DNA of 62,000 bases from Diphasiastrum complanatum (GCA_029204225.1 CM055111.1:14629861-14691860), one strand, 5' to 3'; shown: positions 23,450 through 34,696, counted from the stretch's first letter. The notes: a model not told the origin generated them from the sequence alone. Numbers and translations are program-made.

Positions 23450-24187
23450 TGTGAAGATTATTAAAATGTTATCTTCCTATCTCGAGTTTGGGGCCATGTC
23501 CATGATGGTGATTTCCACTAAATTTCATGTTGTACATTGTAAAGGGTATGTGAATTGAGCACATAACCTTCTAGTATAGCTCGGATTTGAGTAAGATAGA
23601 TTCAATTTTGATGACATGCTGAAGTTTAGATAGCATGCAATGTCATATTGTATGCATGCAAGCCACATGCAATCAATGCATGCAACATGCAAAGTGATTT
23701 CTGTGATCTACACATGTCTAGGCAGTTTTATGAGTTGACATGCAGTACATGCAACATACATGCATGCAGTTACACATGTGGATCTCTGGTAGGTGAATTA
23801 GTTCAGTTAAGTGGACTTTCCATGCATCTCCATTGTAGAAATTCGAATCTCTCTCATGTAGGGTAAGCTTGGCATGTTTTGCCATATTGTGAATATTGAG
23901 ATTTTGGTGTTTTAAACTCATTCTCTCTCTACTCGAGTTTTTCATGATCGATTTTCTCTCTCTACCCGAGAGCAGCCTCTTTTTCCCATACTGAACACTT
24001 AGAATTTTTTCTGACATTCATTTCTCATAGTGAGGAGTTAGATTTTTTCATCTGAGATGTATGCCATTGTGCTCTTGTCATAGATTTTTCAAGCATACTG
24101 ATCTTTGATCAATGTTGTACAATCACAACACCTCAGTAAGATCCTGTAGGGTGTGTGGTGAAGTTCACACGTGCTAAAAAGCTCACA
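23450..24187 (+). repeat. 5' LTR of Copia-A
   Basis: 738 bp, TGTGAAGATTATTAAAATG at the start and AAAAAGCTCACA at the end. It is highly similar to 27012-27731 with scattered substitutions and small indels. Alternating TGCATG motifs (TGCATGCAA, ACATGCAAC) are repeated in its first half. Confidence 0.93.
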
Positions 24188-24199
24188 TGGTATCAGAGC
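24188..24199 (+). other. Primer binding site of Copia-A
   Basis: TGGTATCAGAGC directly abuts the LTR; it is the standard plant copia site complementary to the 3' end of initiator Met-tRNA. Confidence 0.92.
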
Positions 24200-24958
24200 T
24201 TAATGCTTTGAAGAGGTGAGGGTGTATACATCAGATCATCAGTGTTTTTGCTTGCAGGAACTCAGATTTGGGAGAGGGATTCAAACTCGCTAAGAAACAA
24301 GCAATCTGTGAATCGTAAGTGGATTAAATCAAGGTTGATCTGATCCAGCGGAGCTCTGTACGGACAGAGAGCTCACACGTGTGAAATCAGCCCTCATTAA
24401 TGAGTGCTACTTCTCAAGGAATGATCCAAATTTGGTGTTCTATAGCTTGTTGGATAGGTATTGAAGAGTAGAATGTGTTGCTCGAGTTTCTAAACAATCT
24501 GATATATTTTTAGGAGAGTTTTAGGCAATCAAAGAGTTTGAGAGGGTACTCAACTCGTGGGATATGCCAAAGTGAGCACACATCTATCTTTTTCACCATT
24601 TTCATCAATTTTCACTGTCAATGAAGTAGAATTGGATAGAAGTGAGTGTTCTGAGGTCTTACACTTTTCATTTCACCCATATTACTGTGTTTGAGTTGAA
24701 AGTAAGCTCCTAGAGAGTATCTCAGTACTTTGAAACTCGTGGGAGAGATAGACTTCTTGCTTGCATGTGCTTCTTTTTTGTGACTGAAGCAAGATCCAAA
24801 TTCAAGATAGATTGATTTTTTGTGTTGAGAATTTGTTCTCACATCTGTTGCTAGATTTCATAGGTTGGCTCAACATCACTGTTAGATCCTAGATTGAGAT
24901 AACAAGCAACATCCTTTCAACTCCATTTTTATCATTACTAGAATTTCTCATAGAGAAG

Positions 24959-25365
24959 ATGTCTTCATCTGGTTCACATTTCTTGGAGCACAGTGAGAGA
25001 TTAACATCTTCCAATTATGCAATGTGGAAGATCAGAATGGAATAATTATTGATTCTACAAGATGTAATGGATATTGTGAGTGGAGCTGAAGAAGAACCTG
25101 CTGCACCTAATGAAGCTGCAACATTTCACAAAAGAACCAGAATAGCCCTTCATTTTATAAAAATGAATGTAACCAATGAAGTGTTAAGAGAGATCAGTGC
25201 ATGCACCACTGCCAAGGAAGCTTGGGATACTCTAAAAACAATCTATGAAATTAAGAATACTTGTAGATTGCTTAGACTGAGAAACCAAATATTTCTAAGT
25301 TATCAGAAAGTAGATTCTTGAGAGTGCTTCATCATATGTCATGAGAGTTAAGGATCTTCAACAAG
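24959..25365 (+). pseudogene. gag remnant of Copia-A
   Basis: It starts MSSSGSHFLEHSERLTSSNY with AMWKIRME, typical of the copia Gag (UBN2-type) N-terminus, then an in-frame TAA near 25043. The same frame continues with LILQDVMDIVSGAEEEP and AWDTLKTIYEI until a stop at 25319. No zinc knuckle follows, because sequence between here and the RT start has been lost. Confidence 0.85.
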
Positions 25366-26996
25366 AGCAAGATCTGAGCCAAGGAGGCTCACATATGATG
25401 AAGAAGGAAGGCAAGTGGAAGGTGAAACTTCCTATCATGCTCTCTAAATATCAGATGAAGGGCCTAAAGATGTCCAAGAAGCTCTTCAATCCAAAGAGTG
25501 GGTTGAAGCAATGACCCAAGAGTTTGAAGCCTTGATGTCAAACAACACATGGGAGGTTGTGGAGCCACCAAACAACATGCATGTGATTATATGTAAGTGG
25601 GTATTCAAAATCAAGTATAATCATGATGGATATGTATAAAGCAAGTCTTTGTGCCAAAGGCTACTCACAGATCAAAGGTCTTGACTATGAAGACACCTTT
25701 GCACCAGTTGCAAAGATGGTAACAATTCGAATACTCATATCTCTTGCATGTTTTCACAAATGGAGTATGTTCTAGCTTGATGTTTCTAATGCATTTCTCA
25801 ATGGTCACCTTGAGGAGGAGATTACATGGAGTAGCCTCCAGGTTTTGTGAAGGAAGCTGATGAATCAAAAGTTTGTCTTTTGTTCAAAAGTCTGTATGGA
25901 CTGAAACAAGCACCAAGGTCTTGGTATGCAAGGCTCAACTCCTATCTCATATCACTCAGATTTTGTCTAAGTGAATATGACCCTTCACTGTATTATAAGT
26001 TTGTAGATAGCTTGGTAATTATTCTTCTCATCTATGTAGACGATATCATTCTTTGTGGAAACAATGAGAAATTAGTTGAGGAAACTAAGCTGCACTTGGT
26101 ACTGAGTTTAAGATGCAGGACTTAGGAGTTCTTCACTATATTCTAGGCCTTGAAATAGATTTTTGGAAAGGTCATGCATTTATAAGTCAAAGTAGATATG
26201 CACTTTCTATGCTCAGGAAATTCCATATGGAAAATTGTAAAGGCATAGATACACCTATGGAGCACACTATAAAAGTTCCTATGAAAGATGATGAAAAATC
26301 TTTTGAGGACATCACTCTTTATAGGAGTCTTATTGGCTCACTTATTCGGTTAACAGTGACTAGGCCTGATCTAAGCTTTTGTGTTCATAAGCTAAGTCAA
26401 CACATGCAGGATCCAAAGTTATATCATTGGAAGTTGGCTAAAAGAGTCTTGAGGTATATATCTTCTACCTTGGATTATGGATTATTCTACAAAGGAGAAG
26501 ATCTGACTTTGATTGCCTTTTCAGATTCAGATTTTGCAGGAGACAGGTTGGATAGGAATTCCACAAGTGCTTACACTATATTTCTTGGAGGGAACTTGGT
26601 TTCTTGGCTATCAAAGAAACATGCAACTATTTCCTTATCATCCTATGAAGTTGAGTACAAATCTCTTACAACCACAACAAAGGAGGTTTTATGGATCAAA
26701 AGGCTACTTTTGAAGCTAAAGTGTTATGCAGATGAAGATCTTCCAATTATCAAGAATGTTAACATTTCTGCTCAGGCTCTTGCAAATAATCCAGTCTTTC
26801 ATGCAAGGAGCAAACATATCGAAGTGGCTCATCATCTTGTAAGAGAAAAAGTCATTGGGAGAGAGATCTCATTGGAGCATGTTGCATCTTCAGATTGTGT
26901 TGCAGATCTTCTCACCAAGTCTCTACTCAAGAATGTCTTTATGAAGATGAGGTCTAACCTTGGCCTAATTTCGAAGTCTATGTTGATAAGAACATA
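25366..26996 (+). pseudogene. Reverse transcriptase-RNase H remnant of Copia-A
   Basis: RT begins with ARSEPRRLTYDEEGRQV, then EALQSKEWVEAMTQEFEAL, KWVFKIKYNHDG and [33 protein letters not shown] and the catalytic YVDDIILCG (near 26035) are intact. RNase H follows with LSSYEVEYKSLTTTTKE, HARSKHIEVAHH and ADLLTKSL, ending at TAA 26994-26996. Several stops and at least three frameshifts break the first half, while the last 294 residues (26113-26997) are open. It is much closer to Copia-D (45240-46873) than to Copia-B. Confidence 0.9.
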
Positions 26997-27002
26997 AATT
27001 TT

Positions 27003-27011
27003 AAGGAGGAG
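27003..27011 (+). other. Polypurine tract of Copia-A
   Basis: AAGGAGGAG immediately precedes the TGTGAAG start of the 3' LTR. The same AGGAGGAG precedes the LTR of Copia-D. Confidence 0.88.
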
Positions 27012-27731
27012 TGTGAAGATTATAAAAATATTATCTTCCTATCTCGAGTTTGGGGCCATGTCCATGGTGATTTCAACTAAATTTCATGCTGTACATAAAA
27101 GGTATGTGAATTGAGCACATAACCTTCTAGTATAGCTCGGATTTGAGTTAGATAGATTCAATTTTAATGACATGCAGAAGCTTAGATAGCATGCAATGTC
27201 ATACTGTATGCATGCAAGCCACATGCAATCAATGCATGCAACATGCAAAGTGATTTCTATGATCTACACATGTCTAGGCAATTTTATGAGTTGACATGCT
27301 GTACATGCAACATACATGCATGCAGTTACACATGTGGATCTCTGGTAGGTGAATTAGTTCAGTTAAGTGGACTTTCCATGCAACTCCACTGTAGGAATTT
27401 GAGTCTCTCATGTAGGGTAAGCTTGGCATGTTTTGCCATATTGTGAATATTGTTTGGTGTTTTGGACTCATTCTCTCTCTACCCGAGTTTTTCATGATTG
27501 ATTTTCTCTCTCTCTACCCGAGAGCAGCTTTCCCATACTGAACACTTAGAAGTTTTTCTGACATTTATTTCTCATAGTGAGGAGCTAGATTTTTTCATCT
27601 AATGTATGCCATTGTGCTCTTGTCATAAATTTTTCAAGCATACTGTTCTTTGATCAATCTTGTACAATCACAACACCTCAGTAAATCCTATAGGGTGTGT
27701 GGTGAAGTTCACACATGCTAAAAACTTCACA
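27012..27731 (+). repeat. 3' LTR of Copia-A
   Basis: 720 bp, begins TGTGAAGATTATAAAAAT and ends AAACTTCACA. Compared with the 5' LTR it has small deletions (for example around 27090 and 27450) and scattered substitutions, so the insertion is not recent. Confidence 0.93.
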
Positions 27732-27735
27732 GTAT

Positions 27736-28600
27736 TGGCCATTCACTTTTCTTCCTCAAGAGTCTGCAGACAATCTGCCTTGCTCAATATTGTTCAAGGT
27801 ATCATGGGAGTATGCACACCTTTGCATTCAAGCATGTTGAAGTCTTCAATGATTTTCTGAGTGTACTTTTGTTGGTGAAGATACAACTTACCACCTTCAA
27901 AGTCTCTTTCGATCTGCAAGCCTAGATAGATTTTTTCTTCTCTGCGTGTCGTCAACATAAACAACTAAAATGATAATATTATTTTGGACATGCTTGATAT
28001 AGACATTCAATTCAGCGAATAGAGGTTTCGAAGCCTAAGGATCATAGTGCTTCGTCCTTCTTTCTTTACCATTGTCTAGCTGCTTGTTTCAGACCATAAA
28101 TGCTTTTATACATGTGACATCCCAATCCATAAATAAATCTTCTTCTAATTTTGCGTGCAAGAAAGTAATTTTCTCATCCACAATATGGATTTTGAGATCA
28201 TGAGCCACTATAAGCAAATAACAAGCGAATTGATGTATGTTTGACTACCGGTGAGAAAGTATCAGTGTAGTCGATTCCATATTTCTATGAAAAACCTTTC
28301 GTAACCAACCTTGCTTTATATATGATGTTCTCTCCATCAGGACCTGTTTTGATCTTTTAGATCCACTTGCATTTGACTGGTTTTCTTCCATCAAGTATAG
28401 GTGCAAGTGTCCATACATTGTTCTTATACATGGATGACATTTCGTCCTCCATTGCTTGAATCCAGTGATCTTTATCTGGTCCATCAATAGCTTTCTCGAA
28501 TGTTTGAGGTTTGTCTGTGAAACCACAAAATTCGATGGCTATATTCGTTGAAACATCCTGAGCAAATCTTACTGATGGTTTTTGTTGCTTTCAGATCTTC
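27736..28600 (-). pseudogene. Reverse transcriptase remnant of Copia-B
   Basis: On the minus strand the N-terminal RT motifs can be read across frames: WIQAMEDEMSSMYKNNVWTL, PVKCKWI (interrupted by a stop), YKARLVTKGFS and GIDYTDTFSPVVK. The later palm part to the left is strongly decayed; I could not see a clean YVDD box. The left end is the insertion point of Copia-A. Confidence 0.75.
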
Positions 28601-28798
28601 TCAAAGTCTGTACAGGTTTCAAATTTAATTCTGCATTATCGGATTCGACCTTGTTTGCTGGAATTCGAACTGGTGATTCAAGTCTATCAGGTACTCGATC
28701 TTGAACTCCCTCTGAATCTGGTAATTTTCGTTCATCATCTGCTTGTTTTACTTCTGTTGTTGGTACCTCATAATAATTTTTGTGAATTTCATAGCCGA

Positions 28799-29717
28799 CT
28801 AAATCACTGCTATGTACTTTGACTCATCAAATTTGACATCTCGAACTACTTTTATTCTGCCAGTTTCGGGTATGTAGACTCGATAATATGACGAATGTAA
28901 CTTGAATCCTACCAAAAAACCTTGTTCTGTCTTTTCATCGAGTTTCTTTCTTAATTTGTTTGATATGTGCATATAAACTGCACATCCGAACAATTCTGAA
29001 GATAATTCGATGTAGCCACTGCTTTCACCCACAACTATTTTGGTGCTTTTGCATGAGCCATCATACACCTAGCAGCTTCCATAAGTGTACGATTCCTTCA
29101 TTCAACTATTCCATCGTGCTGAGGTGTGTACGATGCAATCTTCGTTGCATAATACCTTGATCAGTACAGTAAGCTTTGAATTCATTGGAAATGTACTCAC
29201 CTCCACAATCTATGCAAATTTGCTTCAACTTGTTGCCTGTCTGCTTCTCAACCCAATTCGTATACTCAACGAATTTCTTGAAAGCCTCAGATTTTGTACG
29301 AATAAAGTATAATACAGCGAATTTGCTGAACTCATCAATAAATGTAATGAAGTATTTGGCATCACCTAAAGACAATACTTCGAATGGTCCACAAATATCT
29401 GAATGCACAGTTTTCAATACCTTGGTTGCTTTATAAACATCTTTATTGAAAGGTGTTCTAGTCATTTCGTCTTTAAGAGATGATTCACAAGTAGTTCGAA
29501 TATCTCGACTCTTGATTTCGACTCCTTCGATTCTTTGACTCTTGTTGGCTTGGTACAAGGCTTCCATGTTCATGTGACATAGCCTCTTGTGCCATAGAAT
29601 ATCTGTCGATTCTTGAGTTTGATTAGCTTGTTCAAATTGAGTTCGAATGTTCAAGTGATGCAAATTTCCTTCTCTGTTGCCTTTAGCAACTAGGTTATTA
29701 GAATCTTCATCGAACAA
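28799..29717 (-). pseudogene. Integrase remnant of Copia-B
   Basis: The 203-residue open part 29106-29717 contains the zinc region (WHKRLCHMNMEALYQ, then a decayed Cys pair). It is followed by VHSDICGPFEV and FITFIDEFSKFAVLYF, and then CIDCGGEYISNEFKAYC, where the usual D of SDNGGEY is a C. The C-terminal piece 28799-29068 has LFGCAVYMHISNKLRKKLD and VVRDVKFDES. The two parts are in different frames around 29075-29105. Confidence 0.88.
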
Positions 29718-30010
29718 TTTACAAGAGTCCTTGTGAAGGTTACTGACATTCCTGTGTCGACTATCTTTGCTACGGATAGAATATCTTTATCAAGAGTAGA
29801 GACATAGAGAACTTCCCCTAATTTCTTGTCACCCTGATTCGTGTCTAACCACAATACACCACTTCATCAACTACATCTTTAGAATCATCTCCAAGTATAA
29901 TGAATCTCGAATAATTCATTTTCTTGTACTCAGACAAAATTTGTTTCGTGGAAACAAAATGTGAGGTGGCTCCCAAATCAAGTACTACTTCTCGAATTTT
30001 GGAATTTGAT
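29718..30010 (-). pseudogene. Protease remnant of Copia-B
   Basis: The aspartic protease motif is visible on the minus strand at about 29962-29990 as VLDLGATSHFVS, where the family has DSGAT; the Ser is a Leu here. FIILGDDSKDVVDEV follows, then stops. Confidence 0.7.
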
Positions 30011-30202
30011 GAACAACATTGATCAGCACAAACATATGCTGTTGAGCTCCTTGTTGTCCTATCTTTTGCTGCTTTGGAGCATTCTGCTTTGTCTTCGACA
30101 AAATTTGAATATGAAGGTTTGCTTCAATTCAGCTCCTTTTTGTTTCTGGGATTTTGATAACAATCTACTGCTGCATGACCCCATTTGTGACAATGAATGC
30201 AA

Positions 30203-30950
30203 TCAATTTTCTGGATTCAACCAACACTTGTTTTCTATATGACCTGATCTTTTGCATCTATTGCAAATCTTCCTATCACCAGAATTTTGTTGTTGTTTTC
30301 CAGATTGTTGATCACTTGGTCTTGGATTCATCTCCATTCTTTTAAGATGACTCCCTCTTAAACTTAGACTTCTTTGAAGATTTATCCTTCTCAGTAAATA
30401 GAACATTTTTGGAATCACCATTATCGTCATAGCGTTCACGAGCTTCTACTTCCTCTTTGACTCCATCTATTGCCTTTTGAAGTGTCATCGTCGAATCTGT
30501 TGCCAGTAAAGTTCGAGTTGTGTGGAATGACCTGGGTAGGGCTTGAAGAAAATAGCTAAGCTATTTTTTCTTTGAGATTGAATTTTCTGTGCCAGAATTT
30601 TGCAAAGAAATAAACAGATCCTTTATCTTTCGTATGAATGTGGTCAGGTATTTGCTGTCCCATTGTAGGTAGGTTAATTGGTCTTCCAAGAACATGATTT
30701 GATTACGAGATTGAGCCTCGTTCTTGGTTTGCAATTCTTCCCATAAATTTTTTGCGTTCAAAATTGATGTAAGATCTAGCATTATGTTGTCATGCATTGA
30801 AGACGCAATAATTGCTATAGCTTTGTCATTTCTCAAACTCCATTCTCGAAGTTCTTTGCCAGGAGTAGTTATTGGCTTCTCCTCTACTGGTTCTACCCAC
30901 TGCCAAAGACCTTCGCCCTTCAATATGAGTGAAGTTTTTAGTTTTCAGAT
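30203..30950 (-). pseudogene. gag remnant of Copia-B, with CCHC zinc knuckle
   Basis: On the minus strand, 30561-30923 reads MKGEGLWQWVEPVEEKP and then NDKAIAIIASSMHDNIM with NLWEELQTKNEAQS, a copia Gag of the DUF4219/UBN2 type. After a frame change the zinc knuckle CNRCKRSGHIENKC (about 30230-30275) is complete. The part between them is degenerate. Confidence 0.85.
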
Positions 30951-31116
30951 TAAATAGTTCGAACCATCTGTATCCAATATCGTAGTGATCTTAGGGTGTA
31001 TATTGCTGATCAACAACATCTTCAAATCTTCTGAATAAACTCCAGATGCGGTTGCTGATGGATGTATGAAGGATGCTGAGAGGGGTGCGATGATACCACT
31101 GTATCGACTCTGATAT

Positions 31117-31128
31117 GCTCTGATACCA
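31117..31128 (-). other. Primer binding site of Copia-B
   Basis: GCTCTGATACCA on the plus strand is the inverse of TGGTATCAGAGC. It lies one base from the LTR end TGTGGAAAA (31130). A second, imperfect copy of TGATACCA lies at 31091. Confidence 0.85.
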
Positions 31129-31129
31129 C

Positions 31130-31598
31130 TGTGGAAAAAATAGTAATAATTCTTCCTCAGAGAACACGATGAAAGTTTGAATAAATCAAACTAATATCAA
31201 TGTCTTCAATCAGGGTTTGTTTCTGGTCTATTTACTAATAGAACAGTTTTTGCCTTGATTGAATAAAGCATGAGGAATTAAGAGACAATTTTAGAGAATT
31301 TTAGACAATCAGAAACAATTTGAATCATCAATATACATCTCTTATTGTCTTATTTCTCTATTGTGTCTCTGATTGAGTGTGAGAGAGTGTTACAATGAGT
31401 AGTGCACATGTATTTATATTGTTACAGGAGAGGTCCTTTGGCCTTTTAATTCTGTAACAGTAGATCTAACCATTAAGAGAGTTGATATTCAAATAAACGT
31501 TCTGTTTTCAGACTCGAATAATTTCTGTTCGTGAATTGTTCATGATAGTTTGTCTCTTCATCTAAGCTTTGTGTTTCGCGAATTGTTCTCGACACTTG
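31130..31598 (-). repeat. 5' LTR of Copia-B (right border approximate)
   Basis: The inner end TGTGGAAAAAATAG is fixed by the primer site. On the minus strand a TATA-like ATATAAATAC lies near 31410. The outer end is uncertain: CTTGACA at 31598 is one candidate, and TTCCACA at 31869 is another that would mirror the inner end but would overlap the next element. Confidence 0.6.
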
Positions 31599-31611
31599 AC
31601 AATTTTGAGCT

Positions 31612-32033
31612 TGAAGAATTAATTGGTTGATCTAGGATGATATGGCATTCCCCACACGTGCCGACCTGTTGAGTCAGCATACTAGGTCGGAATGTACTTG
31701 ATCTATAAAGATTATCATTGTAAATAATCCAGTCTTGATGAGAGATCTTGATTTTTGAGGCATATCCTTGTTTTTCACTATTTGTGTTGTGATTTCTTGC
31801 ATTGAATGCTATCAATGATTAATGTAGTGTAATCTCTGCTCACCATCCATACATTGACAATATTCCACACGTGTGAGGCCGCTCTTGAGTCATATTGATC
31901 ATTTATCAAGTTGTTCTTGCTAATTAGATGTCTAGTCATTAGAATTGTAATTAATCAATCTAATTGGCATCCAACACCTCTCGTGGATCAATTGTAGATC
32001 CAATTAGGGTCCAAAATTTTCAGATTTCAACAT
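31612..32033 (+). repeat. 5' LTR of Copia-K (left border approximate)
   Basis: The right end ATTTCAACA is followed directly by a primer site. The left end is placed at TGAAGAATTAATTGG by likeness to the Copia-D LTR start (TGTGAAGAATTGAAAAAG). GATCCAATTAGGGTCC near its end recurs as GATCCAGTTAGGGTCC at about 56470. Confidence 0.55.
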
Positions 32034-32045
32034 GGTATCAGAGCC
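32034..32045 (+). other. Primer binding site of Copia-K
   Basis: TGGTATCAGAGC immediately after the LTR end. Confidence 0.9.
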
Positions 32046-32596
32046 AAGTACAAGAGGATAATGATCAATGAACGCATCCAAATTAGCAAGTTTTTGAGTG
32101 TTTGATCTAATCTTGTGGGGGCGAACTAAAAGTGAGTGGTAAGCATCAGATTTTCTGGATCAAATTGAGTTTTTGGTTGCAGGTGTACTGTTCACATGTG
32201 TGAGTCTGTACTGGACCTGTCTTTGAAGTGCCTAACTTTGAATTTTTCCTATATTTCACACGCACATCCATTTTTCAAGATTTCTAGTGCATTGTTTAGA
32301 TCTAGCTTCATAGTTTCCATATCATTGATTAGATCTTGTAATAAATCATTGATGTGAATGTTAATTCATTTTTAGATCTTGATAGGGAGTGAAAAGTTAT
32401 AGGGAGTTCACTGCCAAAAATCATAGATCTAGGGAGTGATTTGCTATGTATTGGTAGTGATCTCATTGTACCATCAACCAAGCTTTGTGCTAGTTGGATT
32501 GGGCCGAGACTAGAAGCATCTAGAGTTCTAGGAGTCTACCTTGGATCATTCCATTGAGTGAAATCTTTGTGAATTTCAAGTGCAAAATCATCCATT

Positions 32597-32780
32597 ATGG
32601 CATCCATGGGTGGATTCTTGCTAAAAGCTAGTTAGAGGCTCACATCCACTAATTTTTCCATTTAGAAAGTGAGAATAAAATCACTTTTAGTGCTCCATGA
32701 TCTCTATGATACTATCCTAGAAGAGGAAGATGAACCTCTTGGTGGACAAGAGCAAGATAGATACAAGAGAAATGATGGCG
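32597..32780 (+). pseudogene. gag start of Copia-K, truncated
   Basis: In the frame from the ATG at 32597: MASMGGFLLKAS, stop, RLTSTNFSI, stop, KVRIKSLLVLHDLYDTILEE. This is collinear with the Copia-A Gag start (SERLTSSNYAMWKIRME). Homology ends near 32780, where the element is cut off. Confidence 0.75.
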
Positions 32781-33086
32781 AATCTTCGATATCGAGCACG
32801 ATCTGATACCACTGATGATGAGTTTTTCAACTTCAAATCTCCGGACAACTCTGATGCAGCTGCTGTGGATCTGGGAAGTCGAGGACATCAGAGACTTTGA
32901 TCACTTCTAAGTCGGAGCTGGTCAAGATTTACCGATATGAGCTCAGATGGAGCCAATCTGTTGGATGAAGCTATTGCTTTATTCTGCGATCAAAGATCCT
33001 CCGAGCTGCAGATAGCTACTGCTAATTTGATGCTAAATTATGAATAGTAGATAATGTCAGATGACAGCAGAAATTATAATATTGAT
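32781..33086. other. Fragment between Copia-K and Copia-C
   Basis: Contains GATCTGATACCA at 32800-32811, the inverse of a primer-site-like TGGTATCAGATC, so it may be the start of another minus-strand LTR element. Nothing else is recognisable. Confidence 0.3.
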
Positions 33087-33091
33087 AGTTT

Positions 33092-33728
33092 TGTCAGAAA
33101 TTATGAGCTCCTGCAACTTTGTCGCGAAAGTGACGAAACGAAACGAAACGAAGCAAAGGGCGAACATATCCCAAAGATCGAAAGAAAAGTGTTCGAGATT
33201 TGGCCTGATGACCAAATGACGAAACACACCAGAAGAAGACACGAAACGAAGAGAACAATTTGTGCTACCAACTAGCAACTCGATGAGCATGGTGTAATGT
33301 ACTTCATGCTCAACTGAAAGAGATAGCGATAATAGAGAATAACGAACTAGTTAATTAGCATTAACCTGTGTTGTAATTCTCTGATAAACTATCTTGTAAA
33401 CTCCACACAATGGAGATAAATATGCATTTTTTGATCAACAAAAATAGGGAGACGATAGAAAACGAAAAGAATAGATAGAGGAGAGAGCTGTGCATGAAAG
33501 TCTGCCAATGAGCAGAACACAGTGATTGAGGTGAGCGTCAGGCCGCCAACGAGCGAGACACTGAACAACTCACCCGAAAAAGTAAAACAAAAAAATATAG
33601 TTGTTCTCTTCTTCACCTCATTGTTAGCGTTGTCTTCTCGATTGATTTTGTCATGATTTGTGATATGTAGTCACTTGCTTAGGATCTTGGAAACAAAACA
33701 GAAACGAACCAAACCCAGATCCGCTACA
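33092..33728 (+). repeat. 5' LTR of Copia-C
   Basis: 637 bp. It starts TGTCAGAAATTATGAGC and ends GATCCGCTACA. It contains a block at about 33440-33520 that is missing from the 3' LTR. Confidence 0.94.
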
Positions 33729-33740
33729 TGGTATCAGAGC
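33729..33740 (+). other. Primer binding site of Copia-C
   Basis: TGGTATCAGAGC abuts the LTR and is followed by CACAGG. Confidence 0.93.
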
Positions 33741-33793
33741 CACAGGTTATCGCTACGTGATATCCGAGCAGTGATTCTCTAAGACAACACAAT

Positions 33794-34510
33794 ATGGCTA
33801 CAACAATCTAGATGAGAATAACAATCAGTCTCGATGGCAAAAACTACAGAGTATGGCAACTCAAAATTAAAATACTTCTGAAGGGTGAAGGCATTTGGTC
33901 GGTGACCGAACTCACAGAGGTGCAGCCTCCAGAGGGAGACCCAAGGAGAGCTGAGTGGATAAAAAAAGATGAACGTGCAATGGCAATCATCATTTTGTCC
34001 ATTAACAAAAAAATACTCATGCAGATTAAAGACTGTGAGAGCAGCCATGAAGCATGGAAAAGACTAAAGTAGAAGTACAAAGTGAGGACTGCTGCTTCGG
34101 TGATGCATCTTCACAATCAGAATGATCTTCGCTCAACTCGTTGCATCAAGATAGGAACACCAGGTCCCAGCACCACAACAACTGATGTATTTCATGAAAT
34201 TCCTACCTGCATCCTATCAGCCATTGAGAATGCTCATACTGAGCCTACCAAATATGATTACCAGATATGACATTTGAAAGAGCAATCAGTCTTGTCACTG
34301 ATGAGAGACTGATGAGGGACAAAGGAGAAGAAAGCAGTGACCAGGAGAAGGCCCTTTTCACAAAGGGAAAGAAGAAGAACAAACCTAGACCCATATTCAA
34401 CAAGGCAAATGCAAAGTCTTCGAGCAGAGGCAGCGACAACCAACAAACATCCTCCTGTGATCACTGTCACAAGCCGGGACACGCAGCCAACAATGTTGGT
34501 TTAACTTGAC
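33794..34510 (+). pseudogene. gag remnant of Copia-C
   Basis: The start MATTI is followed after one codon by a TAG stop. Then come ISLDGKNYRVWQLKIKILL, KGEGIWSVTELTEVQPP and SSHEAWKRLK. After frameshifts, ERAISLVTDERLMRDKG leads to the zinc knuckle CDHCHKPGHAAN (about 34453-34490). The last Cys of the knuckle is out of frame: a single-base loss turns the expected Cys-Trp into Val-Gly, and the frame then stops. Confidence 0.88.
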
Positions 34511-34696
34511 AATACCTCTTGCATGCACTACAAGAAGAAGGGAAACTCTGCATACGATTTGTGGATTCAACCTGAAAAGAAAAAACAAAGCTGACAAGGT
34601 GAATGTTGCAGAGTTGTCAAGGGATGTAGATAAAAGTCAGGAGACCTGCACGATATTTGATAAGCCTTGACAAGCTACACTGAACAAGATTGCAAC

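Larger units (their letters stand above)
23450..27731 (+). mobile_element. Copia-A, Ty1/copia element with both LTRs and an internal deletion
   Basis: It is bounded by LTRs starting TGTGAAG and ending TCACA, flanked by GTAT on both sides (23446-23449 and 27732-27735). It has a primer site directly after the left LTR and a purine tract directly before the right LTR. Inside are only a gag start and a RT-RNase H part; protease and integrase are missing. It is 4.28 kb long and inserted in the opposite direction into Copia-B, so it is the younger of the two. Confidence 0.93.
22695..31598 (-). mobile_element. Copia-B, Ty1/copia element split by Copia-A
   Basis: On the minus strand, reading from right to left, are an LTR, the primer site, gag with a zinc knuckle, protease, integrase, reverse transcriptase and RNase H, the canonical copia order. 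The plus-strand Copia-A (23450-27731) is inserted in the RT/RNase H part. Bases 23449 and 27736 rejoin into the usual PYRRLIGSLLYL segment once the GTAT duplication is removed. Many stops and frameshifts show that it is dead. The left LTR is not clearly recognisable. Confidence 0.85.

Noticed and set aside
23640-23780. TGCATGCAA repeats in the Copia-A LTR as a possible CRISPR-like or origin array
   Set aside because: They are irregular and present equally in the other LTR; ordinary LTR sequence in a plant genome.
31130-31869. Copia-B LTR extending to TTCCACA at 31869
   Set aside because: The ends mirror each other, but this would overlap the LTR of Copia-K, whose primer site at 32034 fixes its own position; the shorter border is preferred without proof.
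32800-32811. Primer-site-like GATCTGATACCA as proof of another minus-strand element
   Set aside because: The last base differs from the usual GCTCTGATACCA and no LTR or gag could be read beside it; mentioned only as a possibility.
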